A stretch of 64,000 nucleotides of DNA, taken from NCBI GenBank assembly GCA_025765615.1, contig JAIVFJ010000033.1, forward strand, positions 62,001-126,000, in the 5' to 3' direction. Both the position numbers and the translations under genes were made by a program. This DNA comes from Zopfochytrium polystomum (lineage: Eukaryota > Chytridiomycota > Chytridiomycetes > Chytridiales > Chytridiaceae). The notes beneath the pieces are model-generated. The model did not search any database, was not told where the DNA came from, and saw only the letters and a list, made by a program, of their open reading frames with translations. Shown here one piece after another: positions 1 to 11,500 of the stretch; within the stretch, counting starts at the first letter, position 1, and the number at the start of each line of letters is the position of its first letter.

Positions 1-70
1 TGCTTGCGATAGTATGAACAGGCTGACTGGTGCTATGGTGGTCGGGTAAAAATTGTCAAAAAATCGGCGC

Positions 71-95
71 AAAAAAAAAAAAAAAAAAAAAAAAA
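71..95. repeat. poly-A tract
   Basis: Uninterrupted run of 25 A just upstream of the SRP receptor start codon at 121. Nothing else is recognised in bases 1-120. It could be a simple promoter tract; there is no target-site duplication to suggest a retrotransposed tail. Confidence 0.9.
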
Positions 96-120
96 TAGAA
101 ACCGGAAAAGAACAATAAAA

Positions 121-188
121 ATGCTTGACTTGTTCTCGATCAGCACGAAGGGTATGGTGGGAGACAGAGTGCGGGCGCCTCTGTGGAT

Positions 189-227
<39 letters not shown>

Positions 228-2653
228 TGCCACCGCCGATCGCGATCTCACTGACAAGGCCGTCCCACACTCCTCGCCATCATTGCCCACTCACCCCCTT
301 GCCACACTCCGTCGATCGTCGCAGGCGGCATCGTCCTCTGGTCAAAGGCTTTCACCGACATCAGCCCCTCTGCCTCCTCGGTCCACCCCGTTGATGCCCT
401 GATCGCGGACGTCCTCGTCGAGGAGCGCGGCGGTGTCGACTTTTACGACAAGGACTCGTTCCGCGTCAAGTGGACCTTCGCTAACGACCTGGGCCTCATC
501 TTCGTCGTGCGTAATGGACACTCCCCCTCCTTCCACCGTATTGTTTACCGCGACGCCTTGCTTGTTCGCTTGGCGGCGTCGGCCATGGGCGAATCGTGCT
601 AATGCTCCGCCCCGTTCTCGCTGCCTCAATCTCAAGGTCGTGTACCAGCGCATCCTGCAACTCGCCTACGTCGACGAGCTCCTCCAGCTGATCAAGGAGG
701 CGTTTGCCTCTCTGTTTGGCACGAGCATTCGGGAAGGCGCTGTGACGATCAACACCGAGTCATTTACCGAGACGTTCATGGAGATTTTATCGAATCTCGA
801 GTCTCGCGACACTCTGGTGCGTTGGCCAAATTGAGGAATTGTTCTTGTAGCATGGCCTGACCGCATGTGGGCACTCAGGAGAAAAAGTCTAGAGCTCCCA
901 GAACATTCAAGGAAACGAAAAAGTTTGCAACCTCGCTAGAGGGGTCGAAAGCGAAGCCCGGTCAGTCTTATTGCAAAAGAGCAACAGTCGATGCAGAAGG
1001 GTGGCTCATTGCTGATGTCACTTTAGAGACCGAAACAGCAACTTCCACAGCGGAGCTGTCGTCTTCCTCGGTTGATGACATCTCTGCAAAGTTGAAAAAG
1101 CTTCAGGCAAAATCTGGGAAAAAGTCCCCAGGCGACATCTCCAAGGCGCTCCCAGCTGAAAAAGGGTAAGGCCGCACAGATTTCCCTCTTCTTTCACTGC
1201 AACTCAACCTTCGAAATTTCCTACAGCGATAAAAAACCGAAGAAGCAGCTGAGAACTTGGGACGGTGGCATTCCTCAGGATGGAGGCAAGAAACTCGATT
1301 TCAGTGACAGCAAGCTCGAACGACGAGAAGATCGACCACGATCAGTTGGTACAGGATTTCTCGTGTTCAACCATGCCCGTTCAAACACACTAATCCTTTG
1401 TGAAACGGCGATCAGGTCGACCGATCCGCGATGGGTGTTCGCACCGCAGACGGACTTTACGACGCTGCAGAGATGGAGGCGCGGCAAGACGATGGCGGCG
1501 ACTCCAGCGACCCCGACCAACCCGCTGGAGAGCGTGTCGCAATTGTCGAAACCCAGCACCAAGAAGGCGAGCTCTGGCTTTTTCGGACTTCCTGACCTCG
1601 GTGACCGGCGGCGGTGGCGTCCTGACCGAAGAACAGCTGACCCCATTAATGCAAAAGATGCGGGAGCATCTGATCGCGAAAAACGTTGCCGCCGAGATCG
1701 CTGAGTCGGTCACAGCGTCGGTGACGACGTCTCTGGTGGGCCAAAAACGTGGAACGTTTACTTCGCTCAATTCAATGGTCAACACGGCCTTCGAGTCGGC
1801 AGTGCGTCGCATCCTTACGCCGCGGACGTCCACCGACGTTACTTCGAGACGTGCTTGCCGCCAAGACCGAGGGCCGTCCGTACACTTTTGTGTTTGTCGG
1901 CGTCAACGGGGTGGGAAAGAGCACAAATCTCAGCAAAGTGTGCTTTTGGTTGCTGCAAAACCGGCTGAAGGTTTTGATTGCAGCTTGCGATACGTTCCGT
2001 TCGGGCGCCGTGGAGCAACTGCGAGTGCATGTCCGGAACTTGAAAGCTCTGGAGAGCGGGGCTGTGGTTGACATTTTCGAGAAAGGCTATGGCAAAGACT
2101 CTGCGGGAATCGCCAAGGAGGCCATTGCTTTCGGTGAGCTTTTTTTCTTGTTCAAAGCGAACCTTTGCTTCTGGGACTGTTTTTGGAACTTACTCTTGCA
2201 AGCAGCCAAGCAAAATAGGTATGATGTCGTGCTTGTAGACACAGCAGGGCGAATGCAAGACAACGAGCCGCTTATGCGTGCTCTTGCCAAGGTACATTTC
2301 GCAACTGACGGGGTCCGAACCTGGTCTGACAAGGTCTTCCTTTCTTTAGTTGGTCGCCGTGAACAACCCGGACAAGATAATTTTCGTCGGCGAGGCGTTG
2401 GTCGGAAACGAAGCGGTGGACCAGCTGACCAAATTCAACCAGGCGCTACGCGACTTTTCCGGTATGTCGCAACCGCGACAGGTCGACGGAATCATTCTGT
2501 CAAAGTTCGACACCGTCGACGACAAGGTCGGAGCTGCCTTGAGCATGACATTTATCACGCGGCAGCCGATTCTGTTTGTTGGGACGGGTCAGACGTACAC
2601 AGGATTTGAAGCGTATGAATGTTCGAAGCATATGCGACACGCTGTTGAAGTGA
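121..2653 (+). CDS. SRPRA: Signal recognition particle receptor subunit alpha (SRP GTPase)
   Basis: ER-membrane-associated GTPase that docks the SRP-ribosome complex. Exon 1 is 121-151 ([10 protein letters not shown]), spliced to 325, giving [20 protein letters not shown], the family's longin-like N-terminus. Further introns start near 507, 815, 1167, 2133 and 2292. The C-terminal NG domain is clear: [10 protein letters not shown] (P-loop), [25 protein letters not shown] and GTGQTYT motifs, ending [16 protein letters not shown]. The linker is Lys/Ser-rich as expected. Oddity: the reading frame must move +1 at about 1310, 1530, 1590, 1838 and 2602 for the conserved protein to continue, each time past one apparent extra G. 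The last three are certain from conservation (FF/DFLTS, STD/LLRD, TYT/DLK); the first two lie in the variable linker. No intron fits in those places. Either assembly errors, a decayed copy, or real slippage. Confidence 0.9.
191..222. repeat. (TG)n microsatellite in SRPR intron 1
   Basis: About 16 TG units inside the first intron (152-324) of the SRP receptor gene. Confidence 0.9.
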
Positions 2654-2763
2654 AGTGTTTTGGGGCGAGTTGCAATACACTTTGGCTTGGTGTGAAAGTG
2701 ACCACCAACCAAAATCTTTTTTTCTTTCATTCCAACCTGTAGGAAAAAAGGAAGAAATCAAAC

Positions 2764-4269
2764 ATGTGAGGTCCATCCCAACCCCACCAGCCGTTACCGA
2801 CACATCGTATCCGCCGACCTCGGGACTACCACGCCTTCCCCCTTCCAACTTCCCCCATCTCGCCTCATTCGACTAATGCAACCTCCCTTGTTCTAACCAA
2901 TCTTATTGGATGTCGCTCGATCGGCTTCGTTCACTCGTTCTCTCCCGTGCAGGGCCGTCGGAAAGAACAAGTAAGTACCTTCTTCAGTCGCCTTTCCCCT
3001 TAGCGGAACGCTTTCGCGGCGTGACCGTGCGCAACGAATCGTTACTCACACGTACTCTCTTCCCCGATCTGCAGGCGTCTCTCTAAGGGAAAGAAGGCCA
3101 TCAAGAAGAAGGTCGTAAGTATCACAGCCAGTTAGATTTTGTCAGATCGGGTAGCCTGTTTGAGTGAGTGAGGGTTGGATGCGTGCTCAGCAGCTCGACT
3201 ATCCCTATCGAAGGATCGGATGCGACGATTTGCTGTGTTGATGGGTTGGGATGGATTGAGATTCACCGATCGGATCGGATGCGATGGGATGGGATGGGAT
3301 GGGGTGGAACAAGATGGGAGAGCTCGTGGTCAGATCTCGCCTCACCTCTTGTTCCCCACCGCACAAAGGTCGACCCCTTCACCCGCAAAGACTGGTATGA
3401 CATCAAGGCCCCCTCGTTCTTCGAGAACCGGAACGTCGGCAAGACGCTCGTCAACCGGACTCAGGGTCTCAGTAAGTAAAAACCGTGGATTTGCAGTCCT
3501 CTTTTGTTGGGATTTAACGCGTGCCGCAGAGAACGCGAACGACTACCTGAAGGGCCGCGTCCTTGAGGTTTCCCTCGCCGACCTCAACAACAACATGGAG
3601 GACGGCTTCCGTAAGATCAAGCTCCAGATCCAGGAGGTCCAGGGCAAGAACTGCTTGACCAACTTCTACGGCATGGACTTCACTTCGGACAAGATCCGTT
3701 CGCTCGTCAAGAAGTGGCAGGTCAGTAGACGGTGATCCCGGAGTTGCGCGACCAGTTGTCTGATGCCCGTTCCATTTTCCCTCCAGTCGCTCATTGAGGC
3801 CCACGTCGACGTCAAAACCACCGACGGCTACCTGCTCCGCCTCTTCACCATCGCCTTCACCCGTCGCCGCCCTAACCAGATCCGCAAGACGACCTACGCC
3901 ACCCACGCGCAGATCCGTCAGATCCGGAAGAAGATGTTCGACATCATGAACCGTCAGGCGGCGAGCTGCGACCTGAAGGAGCTCGTTCAGAAGTTCATCC
4001 CCGAGGTCATCGGCAAGGAAATCGAGAAGGCCACCCAGGGCATTTACCCCCTTCAGAACGTGTACGTCCGCAAGGTGAAGATCCTGAAGGCGCCCAAGTT
4101 CGACCTTGGCAAGCTTCTGGAAGTCCACGGTGACCACTCGGAGGACACCGGCAAGACCGTCCCGGGCATGAACACCAAGGAGTACAAGGAGGTGAGTTGA
4201 TGCGTTTCGTAAACTTACCTTTCCAGCTACTTATCGACGTCGCAGCCCGCTATCCTTGACAGCGTGTAA
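2764..4269 (+). CDS. RPS3A: 40S ribosomal protein eS1 (S3a)
   Basis: Component of the small ribosomal subunit. The start codon is split by an intron: AT at 2764-2765, donor GTGAGG, acceptor GTGCAG ending 2952, then G. Exons resolved: 2764-2765, 2953-2970, 3075-3114, 3369 to about 3473, about 3531-3720, about 3787-4191 and 4246-4269. The product starts [19 protein letters not shown], continues [16 protein letters not shown], carries [17 protein letters not shown] and ends PAILDSV; about 260 aa, the family's usual length. Codon usage is C-rich at third positions, as expected for a highly expressed gene. The 3115-3368 intron holds a GGGAT tandem run. Very secure identification; the split-ATG first exon is inferred from phase and a good donor. 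Confidence 0.95.
3280..3304. repeat. GGGAT-type tandem repeat in RPS3A intron
   Basis: Four to five GATGG/GGGAT units inside the RPS3A intron. A similar tract in the opposite orientation lies upstream of RPLP0 (34771-34850). Confidence 0.75.
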
Positions 4270-4540
4270 AGTCCTTGGCGCGTGTGCGGTTCGGGACCTT
4301 TTGGGGGTCGTTGATGATGTGGGGCGGTGTTTGATTCGTTTGTTGACTGTGGGCCAGCTGTGCGGCGGCCGGCCATGCGTGCCTTCAAGGCCAAGGCATA
4401 ATAAATCGCCCTTTGGTGCGGAATCTGTTTTTCTTTGAGTTTGTTGATGGCAAATAAGAGGAGGTGAAAGGTTGACTTTGCGGACGCAGCCTTGTTGGAG
4501 GAAAGAACGACCGCACTCGACTCGACACGAGACAGAAAAA

Positions 4541-7015
4541 ATGAGCCCAAAAACCGACGATCGAGTGCGCGCGCCGACGCCGGCCGAAGCTCATGACAAC
4601 TCGGACTCGGACGTCGACGCCGACGTCGACAAGGCCGACGCGAACGACGGCTTAGCCGCCTCGACATCGGATCCGTCGGCCAAAAAGAAGAGCAAGAAGA
4701 AGAAGAAGAAGAGGCCGGCGGAAGAAGCAGCAGCAGCAGCTGCATCAGCAGCAACCGCAGACGGCAACGGCAACCCACCACCCCCGTCCGACACCGCGGC
4801 CGTCGCCGCTGAGAAACAACCGGTCGTCCCCGCTCGCGCGCAGCCGCGCGACGAGGCCGATGCGGCGGCGAGCAACGCCGCGTCCATGTCGAGTCTGATG
4901 GCGATGCTCCAGGCGGTGCGTTTTTAGATTGTGTGGCCCGCCCCTGGCAAGGTCCCTCTGCCCAGCCTTGGTCGAGAACGGCCAGACTCCTTCTCCACGG
5001 ACTGACTTTTAAAAAACCCCACACCCCAACGTGCAGATGAGCGCCGACCAGCGGAGCGGCGCGAGCCGCGGCGCAAAGTCGATGGACGACCACAAGTTTT
5101 GGCGGACGCAGCCGGTGCCGAGGGCGGGTGAGTTTTGCCGGCGGTGGTGAGGATGCGAAAGTGCGAGTGGCCCCCACTCCCTCCCCCAACCCACAGCCCT
5201 CTCCCACTTCAGTATTGCGCAGGGAGCGCGGGAGTGGACGCGGGTCTGATTTTCTTTTCCACCACACAACTTCCAACCGCAACAAAAAGACGAGACGATC
5301 GAGGCGGACGGCGAGATTGAGCCGTCCAAGCCGCGGCACGAGGTCCGGCAGACGCCGTACGAGCTGACCGCGCAGTTCGAGTGGTCCAATATTGACATTA
5401 ACGACGACGTGCAGGTAAGAGGTGTGTTTCCGGAGCCGCGTCTGTTTGTTCAACGTTTCTTTTATTTTTATTTTATTTTTATTTTTATATTTTTTTTTGT
5501 TTCGGCGTTGTAGATCAAGGAGGTGTACGAGCTGCTCTGCTTGAACTACGTCGAGGACGACGACGCCATGTTTAGATTCGACTATTCGGCGGATTTTTTG
5601 AAATGGTAGAGGTGCGGTGGGGCGATGAGTCGACTTTTTATTTTGTCGTCCTTCCGTTTTTTTTTTGTTTTTTTTTTCGCTCGAACGAATCCGACGCGGG
5701 GAGTTAGCGAGTCGGCCCAACATACACACTCACACGCACACTCGCGCGCACCACTCTCTAGGGCACTGCAGCCTCCCGGATGGAAGCGGTCGTGGCACGT
5801 TGGCGTCAGGGTAGCCTCGAACAAGAAGCTCGTCGCCTTCATCAGCGGCATCCCGACAGACCTGAACGTTCGCGGAAAGTGCGTCCACAGTAAAATTGCA
5901 TTATTTTCTTTCACCTCACGCATGCTCACCTTCGTTTTTCTTCTTGTAATGTGACGTGCGTACGCCACCTTCTCCCCACCGCCTCCAAATAGAGTCATCA
6001 AACTGGTCGAAATCAACTTCCTCTGCGTCCACAAGAAGCTGCGGTCGAAACGCCTCGCGCCGATCCTGATCAAGGAGGTGACGCGGCTGGTGCACCTTGA
6101 GGGCATCTTCCAGGCCGTGTACACCGCGGGTGTCCTGCTCCCCAAGCCCATCTCCGTCTGCCGGTACCAGCATCGGTCCCTCAACCCAAAGAAGCTGATC
6201 GAATGCAAGTTTTCGTCGCTCTCGCCAAAGCTTACGATGGCGGGTACTATCAAGCTGTATAAGCTCCCCGAGGTAGGTTTGCTTTTTTTTTTATTTTTTT
6301 TATTTTATGGTTTAAGGCGCGTGTGATTTTGTTTTTGGTTCAACCAGCGTTTTTCTCTTATTTTGATCGTGCGTTTTGCTGTTTCTTCAGAGTCCCTTAC
6401 TGCCGGGAACCATGGTCATGGAAGCTAAGCATGTCCCAGCAGTGACGAAGCTGCTGAAGGAGTACCTTTCACAGTTTGCCGTTGCGCCGTCCTACTCGGA
6501 AGACGAAGTCCGCCACTGGATGCTAACGCAGAAGGGTGTTGTCTACAGCTTTGTGGTTGAGGTGGGACGATTTACCCTTTGGTATTTCCTTTATCAGAAC
6601 CCAAACTACAACTCACACAAACACACACACAAACACACACACACACGTACATACCCAAAAACAACACCAGGACCCGACCACGCACACCGTGACCGACTTT
6701 TACTCCTTCTACTCCCTGCCGTCCTCAGTGATCGGCAACGCCAAGCACACGCACATCAACGCCGCGTACCTGTTCTACTACGCGCCGCGCGGCAACGGCG
6801 CGGACGCCTCGCGGACGCAGGCGCTGCTCAAGGACGCGCTGATCCAGGCGCGCCGCCTCGACTTTGACGTGTTCAACTGCCTCGACATTATGCACAACGC
6901 CGCGGCCCTCAAGGAGCTCAAGTTTGGCGTCGGCGACGGACGATTGCATTATTACCTGTACAATTACCGGTGCAGGGACGTGGCGCCCGCGGACTTGGGG
7001 CTTGTGTTGCTGTAA
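4541..7015 (+). CDS. NMT: Glycylpeptide N-tetradecanoyltransferase (N-myristoyltransferase)
   Basis: Transfers myristate from myristoyl-CoA to N-terminal glycine of proteins. The N-terminus (from ATG 4541) is a disordered Asp-, Lys- and Ala-rich extension with a polylysine run, the usual ribosome-targeting tail. Catalytic domain exons follow: [52 protein letters not shown], the conserved [43 protein letters not shown] (acyl-CoA binding loop), [30 protein letters not shown], and the C-terminal [16 protein letters not shown] and FNCLDIMHN motifs. It ends GLVLL; in the family the C-terminal carboxylate acts as catalytic base, so this tight terminus is expected. At least six short introns; one contains a CA microsatellite near 6617-6648. 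Confidence 0.95.
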
Positions 7016-7055
7016 GGGTGGAGGATTGAGGTGCGGGGTTGGAGAGGACGTTTTT

Positions 7056-7057
<2 letters not shown>

Positions 7058-7093
<36 letters not shown>
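7058..7093. repeat. poly-T tract
   Basis: T run of about 36 nt, 43 nt past the NMT stop codon. Confidence 0.9.
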
Positions 7094-7094
<1 letters not shown>

Positions 7095-8266
7095 GTGTTC
7101 TTCCGTGCAAGCGGACGACATATTTTGAAGAGATACGTCTTCAAGTGCAAAGCAGTTGTGTGGAGTGTCGGTCGCTGAATGATCTGTTTCAGGCCCGGTG
7201 TGTGGGAGGTTGGAGTTGCCTTGCGACTCGCAGCGACTGACGGTCGAGATTGATGGACGCGGGAGTGGTGGTGGTCACTTGGTTTCCCTTTCGTCAACGT
7301 GATAATATTACTTGGTTTCCACTTTCGGAAGCACTCCACCGTCGACCGAACGAGTCCTTGATTTCCTTGCTCAGCGTCCTTTCCAGCAGTCAGCTTTTGG
7401 CCACACGACAGGGTCCATTATTACTTCGAAGGGCAAAATCATCAGAAAGTAGCCAATAGTTTCAAATAAAAGTAGCGTGGCGCACAAGTAGATCGTCACC
7501 TGCAAGGGCCAGTAATCGATTCAGCATGGGGCGGAAGTCGTGCAGTGGTGAGTCGGGGACGCTTGTGGTCGGGCGGGCTTGGGCGCGACTGTGGCGCTTA
7601 CTCATTGTGGGCGTTTGTCTTCGAATCGCGCCACCGATCGGAGCCGGACGGAGCGACAGACAGGAAACGAACAAAACAACACAAACGAACAAGGATCGAC
7701 AGGTCTCTCGATCGACAAACCTCTTTCCCCCCGGTCGGATTGGCGGAAGCCAACGCGTGTCGGGCTGGGGTGTATAATAGTATTTGTAATCTCTTCCAGA
7801 GATCCATCCATGCACAGCAGCAAGCAGCAGACAGATCCCATGCAGGCCGTCCTTTGCGTTGTAAAGAGCACCGTTGGATGGACGCTACGAACAGGGTTTG
7901 GCGGCGCGACTCCAAGGACTGCGCTGAATTCTGTGTGCGCGGAATTTGGGAATTGCGGGTAGAAAAACTGACAGCATCTCGCGGGATGAACTGCTTGCTG
8001 CACCAATTTGTGCAGAAATGGCGTGCTGCTCATCATTATTTGTAAAGGGGCTCGTTAAAATACGTCGGTGAAGAAGGGACGGACGGAGACGTTCTCTGTG
8101 ATTTCAAATCAAAAGAAGGGGTGGGTGGGGGGGGGTTCGGCGATCCGAAAGCGAGAGCGACAGAGCGCCACGATGACTGACTGAATGACTGACTGACTGA
8201 CTTGTCACGCCCGCCCTGTCTCCGGCTGCTAGAGAGAGAGACAGGCAGAGAGACAGACATGCGGAC

Positions 8267-8293
8267 AGAGAGAGAGAGAGAGAGAGAGAGAGA
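8267..8293. repeat. (GA)n microsatellite
   Basis: About 13 GA units, set in a longer purine-rich region (8230-8293). Confidence 0.9.
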
Positions 8294-8530
8294 TATTATC
8301 ACGCAGAGACTGTCTCTGCCTCTGTTTCTCCGTCTCTGTCGGAGACAAGGACGAGCGTGGATCACACACATTACAAACCCAACCAAAGGCGGCGGGTGTT
8401 GTGTGTGTGTGTGGATTCCGGGCCTCCCTCCTGCAGTCTCAAATCTGTTCTCACGTTGTTGTGTTCGTTGTTTTGCTCGACCCACTGACTGAGACTGATA
8501 ACTGACTGACAGAAGCCACAGCAGTAGTTT

Positions 8531-11500
8531 GTGGAATGCGGCCGTCCTTGTTCTCGCCGCCGTCGGCTGCCCCTCCTCCTCCGGGCGGGACGGTACCGCA
8601 AGCTGCTGCTGCTGCTGCACCAGCACCAGCAGCACCAGCACCACCACCAGCAGGAGCGCCAGCGCCGGCTCACCAGCGCTTTTCTCTCGAGGATTGCAGC
8701 AACTTCAGCACCAGCAAGTCGAACCCTCCTGTCTTTGCGGGGGCTTGTCCACCAAGCTCCTTCCCTTCTCTGCAAACAACCCTCCCCACCCGAGCCTTCT
8801 CGCCCCCCACACTGCCCCCCCTCCTCCTCGTCCTCCTCCTGCCCCTCCTCCTGCTCCTCCTCCTGCTCCTCCCAGAACCCTAAAACGCCCTCCAATACCC
8901 CGTCGCTCCCTAATGGGCAGCTGCCTCTCTCTCTCGTCGCTCTGTTGTCCCAGATCGTGCAATGCCAAGTGTGCACCAACCCTCTCTACCTTCCCATCAC
9001 TTTGCCATGCGGGTACACGATCTGCACCTTCTGCTACAACCTTCGAATCATGACCCCGCACGGCAAATCCTGCTCACCGTCCAGTCAGACGAAAGACGGT
9101 CGCGAATCTTCACGGCAGTCTCCGCATGAGACCCCCTTCCTGGATTGCTTTAACCGGGAGGACGAGCTGTCCGTCGTCTGCACGCCCCCGGACATGTTCG
9201 AGTGCCCTGTTCCATCCTGCAGAAGGCTCGGGCGGCAGCACTGCTTCCGGGATTACTCGGTGGACGTGACTGTTCACAGAATCATGGATCTGTGCTTTCC
9301 GGACGAATCGGCCGCACTGGCCCTCGTCGCCGAGGCAAAGCGGATCAAGGAGGCAGAGTCGCCGTGGGACGCCCTGCCGTATCTCAACAAGTCGATTGAA
9401 ATGTCTAAGCACCTGCAGATGCCGTGGCTTGTCCGGGCGCTTGCGCAGGCCTCTTTGCGCAACTGGAAAGAAGCCTGGCGGGACGTTCACGTCTCGCTGA
9501 TGATAAATCCGGCGTGTCCAATCTCAAAGGCGGTACGTGCAGACGTGAATCGCGGTCGTTTGTGCTGCGGGGGCATGCGGTGGAGTGATCTGGACGATCC
9601 GGTGCCGGAATCGACAAAGGCAGCAGTATCTGCGTCCCGCTCCCGATGCTCGTCGACTCGAGCGATGGACCTCACTCCTCAGGAGCTAGAGTGCAACCTG
9701 TGCTGCCACGTTATGGAGGATCCTGTCACTGCACCGTGCGGCCACTCTTGGTGCCGATCTTGCGTCTTGGAGTCTCTCAATCACCAGAATTCGTGTCCCC
9801 TGTGTCGTCGCCTCCTCCCTCCACCCACGTACTTTCGACACCGGCCTTCGAACAAAATCCTGTCGGCCGTGATCTCTGGTATGAATTTACCGGAAGAATG
9901 CACCAAGGCGCCGCACGACTCGCAATCCTCCTCAAACCCGCCTTTCGGCTTCTCTGGTAACAGCGCCTCCGCTGGCGCCGCACAGTCTCCAGCAATGGAA
10001 ACGACAATGCCCACGAAACTGCTTCCTTCGCCCTGTGGTCCCATTCGAGACAATCGCTTCATCATCCCGATCTTTGTCGGAACGCTCGTCTTTCCTGGCG
10101 TCCCGATTTTCATGCACATTTTTGAGCGGCGCTATCGCGACATGCTGCAATGGTGCATGGACGAAGGCGGTTGCCGTTTCGGCATGTGCCTACCGAGCCC
10201 CACCAAGGCAGACCCAAACTGCAGCGATGCAGATAACAGGAAAGGATTCTCTCTCGTGAGCCCTGGTATCAATGGAGATGTAGAGGTGCCGCCCGCGCCG
10301 CCGCCGGAGGACTCGCAGCCGACGCCCTGCGGACCAGAGCCGTACCGATGGTCACCCTGCCAGAACTACCTGGAGTACGGGACACTGCTGAGGATCAAAA
10401 CCTGCCAGCCCGTAGAAGACTGCAGCAGCTGCTGTGCTTCGTTGGGCGAGAGCTGCCCGCACAGGCAGCAACCTGCACGGTACTTTCTGCATGCAGTCGG
10501 TGAGTCACGGTTCCGCGTGATACAAAAGGCAACTTCGGCGGCGGGATACAACGTGGCGCTTGTGGAACGAATCGACGATTTGGAACCGGAGGACGAGGAC
10601 GAGGAAATGGAGTCGATTGCTGTATCCCGCTGTGCGGCAGCATGCTCGGTGGCAGCGTCGGGCGACGACTCGCAAGGTGCCGAGAAGGACGTATCCATGG
10701 ACGGGGCACCCGAAGTCGTACGTTCCCAGCGATCAAGCAGGATCCACGCGGGGATGAAGCGATCAATGGGATCGCTGCGGTCGTGTTCGTCATCGTCGAC
10801 TACGTCGTCGTCTTTATTGTTCGACGAGCCAAGTGTCCCGCCGTTGACTCAAAACATGGACGACAGCAGCCTCAACCAGAGCGATAGTACCTTTGACTGC
10901 CCGGTCGAGGCGTTCTTCGTGGACCACTTCAAGCGCGTGTGCCAGAATATGGTAGCGGTAAGCAAGCGCATGTGCACCGGCTTGTCATCCACGTCCGAGT
11001 CCACGCCGGCACCGATAGCACCGACCTCGAAATCCAAGTCCACAATGCCCCCTCCTCCGCCGCCACCGGCACGGACCCTGTTTGCCTCACCAATGTCTAC
11101 GCCGCTGTTTGCGCCGCCTCTTTCAGCGGCGTCAGCGTCGCCGCAGTCGCAGCAGTCGAACGACCAGCACCGGCGGCAGGCGAAGAAGAAGTTCCACGCC
11201 TGCGCGTCATACGACGAACTGGAGGACGACGCTGTAGTCCCAGATGGCGCGTCAAGCATGCATGGCGCACCGCCGCACAACTCCACCTCCTCCACTGCCT
11301 TCTTTTCTCCGACGTCGCTCTGCCCCCCAGTGCCGACCACCACGCCGCCGACTACGCCACCACCGCCAGCCGCGGCAACGTCGTCCGCACCGCCGCCGAC
11401 CTGGTCGTCGTCGCTGACGTCGCTAGCGTCGTCGACGTTGTCAACCTTGACTTCATCATCACTGACTGGACCAGCGTCCACTGCCTCCGCCGCCGCCACC

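Larger units (their letters stand above)
7016..8530. other. Repeat-rich spacer, no gene recognised
   Basis: Between NMT and the LON/RING gene. It contains a T36 tract (7058-7093), GACTGACTGACT-type runs near 8175-8200, a GA microsatellite (8267-8293) and a short GT run near 8400. Small ORFs around 7526-8045 overlap on both strands, show no domain and no splice-consistent continuation, so I do not call them. Confidence 0.7.

Noticed and set aside
4227..5729. 500-codon minus-strand ORF across NMT
   Set aside because: Antisense to well-conserved NMT exons and introns; Arg/Ser-rich as expected of a shadow frame.
7058..7093. Poly-T tracts (also 12281-12301, 30698-30718, 58770-58801) as retrotransposed poly-A tails
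   Set aside because: No adjacent element, no target-site duplications and varied contexts (intron, promoter, 3' flank); simple homopolymer tracts are sufficient.
7526..8045. Overlapping ORFs of 80-166 codons on both strands
   Set aside because: No domain, no consistent splice signals, low-complexity surroundings and equal length in several frames; expected by chance in GC-rich sequence.
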